Shown here piece after piece: positions 27,079-34,458 of a DNA stretch of 64,000 nucleotides (positions are counted from its first letter, which is position 1; the number at the start of each line of letters is the position of its first letter). The stretch is from Pseudomonas abietaniphila (GTDB lineage: Bacteria; Pseudomonadota; Gammaproteobacteria; Pseudomonadales; Pseudomonadaceae), in the NCBI RefSeq assembly GCF_039697315.1, contig NZ_CP155619.1, forward strand, positions 5,394,001-5,458,000. The letters are read 5' to 3'. The position numbers and the translations under genes are program-made. A model generated the notes under the pieces. The model made no database searches, had not been told where the DNA came from, and saw only the letters and a list, made by a program, of their open reading frames with translations.

Positions 27079-28083
27079 ATGAACAGTTCTGCGCTGTCCG
27101 CGCCGTTCAGTCGTCCTCGCACCATGTTGTTCGTGGCGTATCCGCAAGTGGGATTGCTGGACCTGACCGGCGCGCAAACGGTTTTCTGGGTGGCGAGCAG
27201 GGCCATGAAGGCGCTCGGTTTGCCAGGCTATCATTGCCCGACTGGCAGCATCGCGGGAGGCATCACCCCGACCGCCGAGGGGGTCGCGGTGGATACGAGG
27301 GAGCTGTCGTCGCTCATCGACGAGGAGGTGGACACGATTGTGGTGCCAGGATCGCCTGAAATTCTCACGGCGCTGGAGAACAACCCCGATGTGATTGACT
27401 GGATCGCGCGACACTCGCCCCAGGCGCGGCGGACGGCGTCGGTGTGCAGCGGGGCGTTTTTACTGGCGCAGGCGGGGCTGCTGGACAGCAAGCGCGCGGC
27501 CACGCACTGGGCAATGTGCGACATGCTCAAATCCCGCTTCCCGACGGTGGAGGTCGATCAGGACGCCATTTTTATTCAGCAGGACAGAGTCTGGACCTCC
27601 GCCGGCGTCACTGCCGGGATCGATCTGGCGCTGGCGTTGGTCGAGGAAGACTGCGGGCGGGATATCGCCATGAAAGTGGCGCGTGAGCTGGTCGTTTTCA
27701 TGAAACGCCCGGGCGGTCAGTCGCAGTTCAGCGAGATGCTTCAGTCGCAGATGAGCGACGGCGATACGTTCGCCGGCTTCCATGTCTGGTTGACCGAGAA
27801 CTTGCGACGCGAGGACCTGGACGTCGAGACGCTGGCGCGTCAGGCCAACATGAGCGCGCGGAATTTCAGCCGGGTCTACAAACAGAAAACCGGCCGCAGT
27901 CCGGCCAAGGCATTGGAGGTGTTTCGCCTGGAAGCAGCGCGTCGCTTGCTGGAGGACTCAGACCGCAGCATCTGCCAGATCGCTTCTGCCTGCGGATTCG
28001 GTGACGAAGAGCGGATGCGTGTGACGTTTCAGCGCCACCTGTCAATTTCGCCTCGGGATTACCGCACCCGATTTTCTCGCTGA
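27079..28083 (+). CDS. GlxA-type AraC-family regulator with DJ-1/PfpI domain
   Basis: 334-aa regulator. Residues about 15-185 form a DJ-1/PfpI domain with the nucleophile elbow SVCSGAFLLAQAGLL (Cys retained) and ATHWAMCD. The C-terminal 100 residues hold an AraC helix-turn-helix pair (LARQANMSARNFSRVYKQKTG and ICQIASACGFGDEERMRVTF). Start ATG at 27079 has an ideal AAGGAGA seven bases before it. It precedes the second FAD oxidoreductase gene by 133 bp in the same direction and may regulate it. Unlike the GlxA-type protein at 12477, it keeps the cysteine, so an enzymatic or redox-sensing role of the domain is possible. Confidence 0.92.
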   Translation: MNSSALSAPFSRPRTMLFVAYPQVGLLDLTGAQTVFWVASRAMKALGLPGYHCPTGSIAGGITPTAEGVAVDTRELSSLIDEEVDTIVVPGSPEILTALENNPDVIDWIARHSPQARRTASVCSGAFLLAQAGLLDSKRAATHWAMCDMLKSRFPTVEVDQDAIFIQQDRVWTSAGVTAGIDLALALVEEDCGRDIAMKVARELVVFMKRPGGQSQFSEMLQSQMSDGDTFAGFHVWLTENLRREDLDVETLARQANMSARNFSRVYKQKTGRSPAKALEVFRLEAARRLLEDSDRSICQIASACGFGDEERMRVTFQRHLSISPRDYRTRFSR

Positions 28084-28139
28084 GGGCCTTGAAGCGGCCC
28101 TCGGCGCGCAAAGTTGGGCCCGGCCAAACCGTTGGCCGG
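28082..28139 (+). terminator. Hairpins after the GlxA-type regulator
   Basis: Two perfect stems lie directly after the stop codon: GAGGGCC (28082-28088) with GGCCCTC (28096-28102), and CCGGCCAA (28120-28127) with TTGGCCGG (28132-28139). Neither is followed by a strong T-run, so termination is probable but not certain. Confidence 0.4.
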
Positions 28140-28216
28140 ATTTCAGGGTTTTATGTCGTTTACCGGAGCTCTTCAGGCTCCTAGCATTCTGGGAAATAAG
28201 CCCGGAGCACAGAATA

Positions 28217-29419
28217 ATGAAACAGCAAATCCTGGTAATTGGCGCTGGATTCGGCGGCGTCTGGAGTGCCTTGAGCGCCGCGCGTCAGCTTGACCTCAAT
28301 GACCGTCAGGACGTCGAGATCAGCGTCTTGGCCCCACAGGCCGAATTGCGCATTCGACCCCGCTTTTACGAACCCGATGTGCATGAGATGAAGGCCGGCC
28401 TGCAGGCCTTGTTCGAGGTTGCCGGCATCAGGTTCGTGCAGGGACTGGCAGACAGAATCGAGGTGGCGGGCAAGACGGTCGAGTACGTCGATGCTCGCGG
28501 TGAGCGACAATCGATGCCCTACGACCGACTGGTGCTGGCGACCGGCAGTCACGTTATGCGGCCGAACCTTGAGGGCGTCAGCGAGCACGCGTTCGATGTC
28601 GACACCCTCGAGGCGGCGGCCCGACTCGAGGCGCATCTGCATGCGTTGGCTGAGCAGCCGGATTCCGTCGCACGCAACACCGTCGTGGTGTGCGGCGGTG
28701 GTTTCACCGGTATCGAAACCGCAACTGAAATGCCCCAGCGCATGCGTGCGCTGCTGGGGGAAGATGCAAGCGTGCGCGTCATCGTCGTCGAGCGCGGTCC
28801 GAAGATCGGGGCGGCGTTTGGCGAAGGCATCAGCCCCTCTATCGTTCAGGCCAGTGAAGCCTTGGGCCTTGAATGGTACTTGGGCGCCACGGTCGCGTCT
28901 GTCGACACCAACGGAGTCACCCTCGATGACGGGCGCCACATCGAGTCCAGGACGGTGATCTGGACAGTGGGTTTCCGTGCCAGCCCTCTGACCGCTCAGA
29001 TCCCGGGCGAGCGTGACCCCTTGGGCCGGTTGTACGTGGATCACAACCTCAAAGTGGTCGGGCAGCCGGATATTTACGCAGCGGGCGATACCGCCTATGC
29101 GGCGACAGATGATCTGGGCAACTTCGCCGCCATGTCGTGCCAGCATGCTATCTCGCTGGGGCGCCATGCTGGCAATAACGTCGCTGCCGAGTTGATCGGC
29201 GCGGCGACCCAACCCTACCGCCAACCCAAATATGTAACATGCCTGGATCTGGGCGAATGGGGTGCGGTGTACACCGAAGGCTGGGACCGTCAGGTCAAGC
29301 TGATCAAGGACGAAGCCAAGCAGCTCAAGCGGCAGATCAATTCCGTATGGATTTACCCACCTGTCGCCGATCGCACGGCGGCATTGGCCGCGGCGGACCC
29401 CTCGATCCCTGTCGCGTAA
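28217..29419 (+). CDS. FAD-dependent NAD(P)H oxidoreductase, NDH-2-like (copy 2)
   Basis: 400-aa paralogue of the protein at 22501-23700. It shares GAGFGGVWSALSAAR, the LAPQAELRIRPRFYEPDVHEMKA-type stretch, GGGFTGIETATEMP, the ASPLTAQIPGERDPLGRLYV segment, DIYAAGDTAYA and the C-terminal PKYVTCLDLGEWGAVYTEGW. Two Rossmann folds bind FAD (residue about 8) and NAD(P)H (about 172). No membrane helix or CxxC redox pair is seen. It probably passes electrons from NAD(P)H to a quinone or small acceptor. It is followed by a strong terminator, so the channel gene downstream is separately expressed. Confidence 0.88.
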   Translation: MKQQILVIGAGFGGVWSALSAARQLDLNDRQDVEISVLAPQAELRIRPRFYEPDVHEMKAGLQALFEVAGIRFVQGLADRIEVAGKTVEYVDARGERQSMPYDRLVLATGSHVMRPNLEGVSEHAFDVDTLEAAARLEAHLHALAEQPDSVARNTVVVCGGGFTGIETATEMPQRMRALLGEDASVRVIVVERGPKIGAAFGEGISPSIVQASEALGLEWYLGATVASVDTNGVTLDDGRHIESRTVIWTVGFRASPLTAQIPGERDPLGRLYVDHNLKVVGQPDIYAAGDTAYAATDDLGNFAAMSCQHAISLGRHAGNNVAAELIGAATQPYRQPKYVTCLDLGEWGAVYTEGWDRQVKLIKDEAKQLKRQINSVWIYPPVADRTAALAAADPSIPVA

Positions 29420-29438
29420 TCACGGCTTTCAAGTGTTC

Positions 29439-29471
29439 GCCTGTCCCGGTTCATCCGGGACGGGCTTTTTT
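29439..29471 (+). terminator. Rho-independent terminator after FAD oxidoreductase copy 2
   Basis: GCCTGTCCCGG (29439-29449) pairs with CCGGGACGGGC (29455-29465), with one G-T pair, and six Ts follow. It overlaps the first in-frame GTG of the next open frame, which argues against that codon being the start of the channel gene. Confidence 0.85.
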
Positions 29472-29495
29472 CGTGAATGGCAGGGAGACGTGCCG

Positions 29496-30947
29496 TTGGA
29501 CTTTCCGCAGATCTGCTCGCTGATTGCCGGTTTCGTATTGCTGGCGCTGGACCTGCTGGTGTGGCATCTGACGCCCTCGGTTCGCATGCTGCATCGAACG
29601 TTGGTGCGCATTTTTCTTTTTCTGCTGTTTTCCTGGCTGATCATCGCAATCGGCGTCAGTCCGTTACAGCCGTCGCCGTGGCCTGACGATGTCGCACTGA
29701 ACATGCTGAGTACGGTACTCGCGGTGTTGTGGTGGTTCTTCGCCGCACGGACGCTGACCGTGGTGTTGAGCGCGATGTTCTTCAACCGGGGCGAGCACGC
29801 CGCGAGACTGTTCCAGGACATCATCGGCGCGGGCATCTTTCTGGTTGCGATCGTCGCCGCCGCTGGCTACGTCATGCAGTTGCCGGTCAAGGGGTTGTTG
29901 GCCACGTCCGGCGGTATGGCGATCGTCGGCGGTCTGGCCTTGCGCAGCACCTTGAGCGATCTGTTCTCCGGCGTTGTGCTCAACACCACCAAACCGTATC
30001 AGGTCGATGATTACGTGAAGATCGACAGTATTGAGGGAAAGGTGGTCGACATCGACTGGCGAGCGACTCACCTCATCACCTCCCACGGCAGCATGGCGGT
30101 GATTCCGAACTCAATCGTCGCCAACGCCAAAGTGCTCAATTTCAGCCGTCCTGTTGATCTCCACGGGGTCAACATCACCTTGCAGGTCGCGGCGCACGTG
30201 CGCCCCGGCCGGGTGATCGAGGCACTGGAGCGGGCGCTGCAAGGGACGCGGCATTTGCTCGCGTCCCACCCGCCCAAGGCCTCGGTGAAGGGCGCAGGGC
30301 CTGAGTTCATCGAGTACGAGGCGCGGGGCTTCATTGCATCGATAAGCCAGCGAACGGAGGTCTGCAATCACTTGTTCGATCTTGCCCATCGACACCTGGA
30401 AGCGGCGGGCATAAGCCTGGGCAGTGCAAGCCTCGGTCCCGCTCTTCCGGGGGCGCAGGCACAGCGCTGGAGCCGACAGAGGTTGCTGCTCGAGGACGTG
30501 AAGATCTTTCGCTCCTTGAGCGAGGTTCAGCGTGACCAATTGGCTCAGGACATGCGCCTGGTCGAGTGCATCCCCGGTCAGGTGGTGCTCGAGCTGGCCC
30601 AGGTGTCCGACTGCTTGATGGTCATCAGCACGGGCGTGATGTCGGCGTCCGTGCATGACGGGGAGCGACTGCTCGAAGCCGCGCGCATGGGGCCGGGTGA
30701 AGTGCTGGGCGAGGAGGGGATTTTGTCGGAGGGTCGATCACGGGCGCAGTTCCGCTGTATCACGGGGTGTGCGCTGTTCCGCATCGATCAGGTCACGTTG
30801 CGTGCTTATCTGGAACAAGGCGATGAATTCAAGGCGGCGCTCAACAAGTTGCAGTTGTTCCGTCAGGGCGTGCGGCAATCACTGTTGCTTCAAAAACCCG
30901 TGGCGATCAAAAAGGGTGGTTTCCTGCGCTGGCTTAAAAGCGCCTGA
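29496..30947 (+). CDS. MscS-family mechanosensitive channel with C-terminal cyclic-nucleotide-binding domain
   Basis: About 483-aa inner-membrane channel. Four hydrophobic helices (about residues 5-25, 35-52, 65-85, 95-125) precede the pore-lining TM3 and beta domain typical of MscS: KGLLATSGGMAIVGGLALRSTLSDLFSGVVL, the DDYVKIDSIEGKVVDIDWRAT-type beta barrel, and VIPNSIVANAKVLNFS. A CAP/cNMP-like domain follows (about 350-450: DVKIFRSLSEVQRDQL, PGQVVLE, GPGEVLGEEGILSEGRSRAQF). This resembles MscCG/MscK-like channels gated or modulated by cyclic nucleotides. I choose TTG at 29496 as start because AGGGAG lies 8 nt before it; a GTG at 29490 is the alternative. Residues in the cNMP pocket look degenerate (no classical RxA arginine pair). 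Confidence 0.85.
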   Translation: MDFPQICSLIAGFVLLALDLLVWHLTPSVRMLHRTLVRIFLFLLFSWLIIAIGVSPLQPSPWPDDVALNMLSTVLAVLWWFFAARTLTVVLSAMFFNRGEHAARLFQDIIGAGIFLVAIVAAAGYVMQLPVKGLLATSGGMAIVGGLALRSTLSDLFSGVVLNTTKPYQVDDYVKIDSIEGKVVDIDWRATHLITSHGSMAVIPNSIVANAKVLNFSRPVDLHGVNITLQVAAHVRPGRVIEALERALQGTRHLLASHPPKASVKGAGPEFIEYEARGFIASISQRTEVCNHLFDLAHRHLEAAGISLGSASLGPALPGAQAQRWSRQRLLLEDVKIFRSLSEVQRDQLAQDMRLVECIPGQVVLELAQVSDCLMVISTGVMSASVHDGERLLEAARMGPGEVLGEEGILSEGRSRAQFRCITGCALFRIDQVTLRAYLEQGDEFKAALNKLQLFRQGVRQSLLLQKPVAIKKGGFLRWLKSA

Positions 30948-31133
30948 CGGGTTCATGGTCCCTTCTGCGCAAGATTCCGACCGGCGCGTTTTCAATCCGG
31001 GGATCCGGGCCTAAACTCGTTAAGCTAAACATTCTCATCTGCAGCGAAACGATCGTACTGGCGCGAGAAAGTGACGTGTGATTGCGCGCGCCCGTGTCCT
31101 GTCCCATGGATGTTCAACGAGCAGCGCACACAG

Positions 31134-31814
31134 ATGGCCGAGACTTTTTCCATCGATCGATTGATACGGGACCGACGCTCCAAGCGAGGTTATCTCGACA
31201 ACCCCGTCGCGCCTGAAACCCTAAGGGACATTCTTGAGGTCGCTCGGTTTGCACCAAGTTCCAGCAACAGCCAGCCGTGGCGTTGCATCGTGATGACTGG
31301 CCGTACGTTGGGACGCGTGACCGAGCGCGCGGTGCAGCGGTATCGTATTGCCCCCGAAAGCCTGAACCCTGAATATCCTTTTTTTCCGGCTGAGCTGCAG
31401 GAGCCCTACGCACAACGCGTCTATTTATTTCGGGATCAGTTGGGCGAAGCGCAGGGGTGTCCTCGCACGGAGAAAGCGTTACGGATGTTCAACATCGAGC
31501 GCCAATACCGATTCTTCGATGCGCCAGTCGGCCTTATATTCATCATGGATCGCAAGCTCGAGCGCGCGAACTTCATCTGTTATGGCTGTTTTCTGCAGAA
31601 CATCATGCTGGCGGCCAAAGCGCGCGGTCTGGACACGTGTCCTCAGCAAATATGGTCGCTGCAGCATGCGGTTCTGCGAGAGGAACTGGACATTCCGGCG
31701 CAGGACATGGTGGTGGCGGGCATGGCATTGGGGTGGGCCGATTCCGAACGGCTGGAAAATCATATCGAGACGCCACGAAGCCCGCTGAGTGAGGTGGCCA
31801 CGTTCTACGACTGA
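31134..31814 (+). CDS. Nitroreductase-family FMN oxidoreductase
   Basis: 226-aa NAD(P)H-dependent flavoprotein. It has the N-terminal FMN phosphate motif DRRSKRGY, FAPSSSNSQPW (FMN ring contact), and the C-terminal ARGLDTCPQQIW and GMALGWADSE segments that complete the dimeric active site. It reduces nitroaromatics or quinone-like compounds in its family. The start ATG at 31134 gives the family-typical N-terminus (MAETFSIDRLIRDRRS); an upstream ATG at 31110 is possible, and both have weak ribosome-binding sites. It is monocistronic between the channel gene and the metallo-hydrolase. Confidence 0.9.
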   Translation: MAETFSIDRLIRDRRSKRGYLDNPVAPETLRDILEVARFAPSSSNSQPWRCIVMTGRTLGRVTERAVQRYRIAPESLNPEYPFFPAELQEPYAQRVYLFRDQLGEAQGCPRTEKALRMFNIERQYRFFDAPVGLIFIMDRKLERANFICYGCFLQNIMLAAKARGLDTCPQQIWSLQHAVLREELDIPAQDMVVAGMALGWADSERLENHIETPRSPLSEVATFYD

Positions 31815-32029
31815 CCCCGAGCGCTTCGGGTTCGCAATCATGTTCAGCGACGCTCGCGTCCACCCTCACGGGGAATTTGCATCCCTCAATGAGGATGAAA
31901 AATATATACCCAAGTGTGGTTCCGGGCCTAAGAGGCGGCGGCGCAAACTTTCCCCATGAGCGATTCATCGCTCGCGCGGTCACCCAACCGCGCGCCTGAA
32001 TGTCTGAGCCGAGCCTAAGGAGAACCACC

Positions 32030-33013
32030 ATGACAACCTACCTCAATCATCCCGCCCCACGAGCATCGTCGTTTCTGCAGGACGGGGGGCAGTCGTCGTC
32101 GACGCCGGGTGGGCATCAACCTATTGGCGCCGCCGGGTTCGAAGAGCTCGTTCCGTCGCGCTATGCGCTGCGTGTCGGCGACATCGACGTGATGGTGGTC
32201 AGCGACGGTGTTCTGCCGCTGCCGACCGAGACCATGTCCACCAACGTCGACCCGGTCGTGCGCGCCGCCTGGTTCAAGGACATGTTTCTGGGGCCTGATG
32301 CCTTCGACTGGGCACTGAATGTACTGGTCGTACGCAGCGGCAAGCAGATCATTCTGGTCGATGCGGGGCTGGGCGGACAATTCCCCGGATTCCCGCGCGC
32401 AGGTCAGTTCCCCAAGCGTTTGAAAGCGGCGGGTATCGAGCTGTCTGCCGTGACTGACGTGATCATTACCCATATGCACATGGACCATATTGGCGGGCTG
32501 CTGGTCGAGGAGGTGAAAGCCCGGCTGCGTCCGGACATCCGCATCCACGTGGCGGCGAGCGAGGTCGCGTTCTGGAAAGCCCCTGACTTTTCGCAGACGT
32601 CTATGCCTGAGCCTGTGCCTGATGTTTTGCGCACGACCGCCAATCAGTTCATGAGTGAATACGGCAGCAAGGTGCGCACCTTCGAGGACGAATATGAAGT
32701 TGCGCCCGGCGTAGTTGCCAAGGTTACAGGGGGCCATACACCAGGGCATTGTGTGGTTTATGTGAACTCCTGCGGCGAGCGGCTGACATTCGCCGGCGAC
32801 GCGCTATTCCCGGTGGCCTTCGAGCACCCCGACTGGCAGAACGGGTTCGAACATGATCCCGAGGAGTCGGTCCGGGTGCGCGTTCGGTTGCTGCAAGAAG
32901 CTGCGGCCAGTGGCGAGCTGTTCGTCGCGACCCACCTGCCGTTTCCGTCGGTGGGTCGAATCGCCGTCGACGGCGACGCCTTTCGGTGGGTAGCGGGGTT
33001 CTGGGATTACTGA
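32030..33013 (+). CDS. Metallo-beta-lactamase-fold hydrolase
   Basis: 327-aa dinuclear-metal hydrolase. The metal-binding motif THMHMDHIGG is at about residue 145, further ligands are the His in GGHTPGHC, the Asp in FAGDALF and the His in ATHLPFPSVG. The architecture fits the large family that includes quorum-quenching lactonases, methyl-parathion hydrolase and sulphatases; the extended N-terminus (about 40 residues before the first strand) is more like methyl-parathion-hydrolase-type enzymes than AiiA. No Sec signal is evident. The ATG follows TAAGGAGA at ideal spacing. The AraC protein downstream may regulate it. Confidence 0.9.
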   Translation: MTTYLNHPAPRASSFLQDGGQSSSTPGGHQPIGAAGFEELVPSRYALRVGDIDVMVVSDGVLPLPTETMSTNVDPVVRAAWFKDMFLGPDAFDWALNVLVVRSGKQIILVDAGLGGQFPGFPRAGQFPKRLKAAGIELSAVTDVIITHMHMDHIGGLLVEEVKARLRPDIRIHVAASEVAFWKAPDFSQTSMPEPVPDVLRTTANQFMSEYGSKVRTFEDEYEVAPGVVAKVTGGHTPGHCVVYVNSCGERLTFAGDALFPVAFEHPDWQNGFEHDPEESVRVRVRLLQEAAASGELFVATHLPFPSVGRIAVDGDAFRWVAGFWDY

Positions 33014-33158
33014 TGACCAGGCTGAGGGTCGAGCAACGCGAAGCCCTTCGTTGCGCTGCAGCGAGGGGCGTTTTGCTGACCGCAAAGGTGTCGCGAGACG
33101 ATTGTCGGCGCGCCGTGGATCGGTGAAGAAGTTTGGATGAAGCCTGGAAGACAAATCG

Positions 33159-33653
33159 ATGCAATCGGAAAATGCTGCTGACTGGAAGCGTTCCAGAGAG
33201 CGATTAGCCCCATGGAGAGTCAAGAAGGCGCAGGTGCTCATGTCTCAACTGATGGTTGAGCGAGGGACGGTCGAAAAAGTCGCCAATGCGTGTGCTCTGT
33301 CCAGAAGCCACTTTTCTCGGGCGTTTAAAAATTCTACCGGGCTTTCGCCGCATGACTGGCTCCGGCGGGAAAAGCTGTCGAAAGCCGAGCAACTGTTAAA
33401 GGACCGACGCCTGACGATTTATCAGATCGCCCTTGAATGCGGGTTCGCGGATCAGTCGTATTTCACGCGCTTGTTCAGACGAGTGAAAGGCGTGAGCCCT
33501 CGGCGTTGGCAAGTCCAGCATGAAGGCAATGGCGTAACGGCCAAGTGTGATCTGTGGTCCGAGGGATGTTTTAAGTTGCGGGCTGATGAAACAATTATTC
33601 AGTGTGAAGTTGATGTTTTTAACGTGGGTTGCAAACGTCCACTCTGTAAGTAA
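33159..33653 (+). CDS. Small AraC-family transcriptional regulator (DNA-binding domain only)
   Basis: 164-aa protein with almost nothing but the AraC double helix-turn-helix: VEKVANACALSRSHFSRAFKNSTG (residues 38-62) and IYQIALECGFADQSYFTRLFRRVKGVSP (about 87-114). It has no N-terminal effector domain, like SoxS/MarA-type proteins, plus an unfamiliar 45-residue C-terminal tail. It follows the metallo-hydrolase gene by 145 bp on the same strand. Its tail is AT-richer than neighbours, which may indicate transfer or C-terminal extension. Confidence 0.82.
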   Translation: MQSENAADWKRSRERLAPWRVKKAQVLMSQLMVERGTVEKVANACALSRSHFSRAFKNSTGLSPHDWLRREKLSKAEQLLKDRRLTIYQIALECGFADQSYFTRLFRRVKGVSPRRWQVQHEGNGVTAKCDLWSEGCFKLRADETIIQCEVDVFNVGCKRPLCK

Positions 33654-33852
33654 CGTCCCAGGCGGACAATTAACCCTGAATAAGTGCCATGAGAGGTTTC
33701 GCGCTTGACGGCGTTGTAAGGATTTTCCAACTATTGGCACTCTTCATGGACATCGTCACGATGAACCTTATCGTTCTGTTAACTGCAGCGGCAGTTGGCG
33801 CACTGTCATGAACAGACAAAACCAAGACGTTTATTCAAACAGGGAATGAGCA

Positions 33853-34362
33853 ATGAATACCCTTTCTGGTCTCACTATCCATCACTCAATCATCCCCTCT
33901 AATCGAGACATCGATGCAAGAATCACTGTTCAGCCTGCTTTGACGGCGGCCGAGGTGAGCAGCAGTATCCAGCCTCGCGACGCCGTCAAAGTCAATCTCT
34001 CTGTTGAGGGGTTGCAGGCCTTCGCGTCCGCGCAGAGCGACAGCAAAAAACCGGCGAACACTGAGGCCAAGGAAATCGCGAAAATTCGCGAGCACATTAA
34101 AGAGTTGCAAAAAGCCCTTCAGGAACAGCAGGCGCAACTGCAGTCAATTCAGTCATCTAAAAACGTGTCCGACGATGAAAAGACTCAACGTATTCAAGCC
34201 ATCAACCAACAACTTGCCAGTCTCAACGCTTCACTCGCCAGTGCGACCGCGCAGTTGATGGAAGCGCTCAAAGGTAAGCCGAAAACTGCGGGCGCGGAGG
34301 GTGTTCAGCCTGTGCCGTTTGTGCAACATGGGGCGCCGGCTTCCGGGTCGGACTCTGTCTGA
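33853..34362 (+). CDS. Coiled-coil hypothetical protein (FlxA-like)
   Basis: 169-aa protein of unknown function. Residues about 70-140 form a heptad-rich coiled coil dominated by K, E, Q and A (EIAKIREHIKELQKALQEQQ and QAINQQLASLNASLASATAQ), resembling the FlxA-like family. The N-terminus is polar with no signal peptide; the C-terminus is proline/glycine-rich. ATG at 33853 follows AGGGA. Base composition is AT-richer than the surrounding genes, and the 200-bp upstream region contains a TTGACG box about 140 bp before the start. It stands alone between a regulator and the ABC exporter. Confidence 0.75.
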   Translation: MNTLSGLTIHHSIIPSNRDIDARITVQPALTAAEVSSSIQPRDAVKVNLSVEGLQAFASAQSDSKKPANTEAKEIAKIREHIKELQKALQEQQAQLQSIQSSKNVSDDEKTQRIQAINQQLASLNASLASATAQLMEALKGKPKTAGAEGVQPVPFVQHGAPASGSDSV

Positions 34363-34422
34363 TCCAGCGATGCAGGTGTCGGCCGTCGCGTTACTGTTCG
34401 TCAATTAATGACGGTGAGGCCT

Positions 34423-34444
34423 GGGCGATCAGCGTTGATCGCCC
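34423..34444. terminator. Hairpin between convergent genes
   Basis: GGGCGATCA (34423-34431) pairs perfectly with TGATCGCCC (34436-34444) across a 4-nt loop in the gap between the coiled-coil gene and the ABC exporter. There is no T-run on either strand, so it may act weakly as a bidirectional terminator or protect mRNA ends. Confidence 0.35.
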
Positions 34445-34458
34445 AATGTCGACAACCC

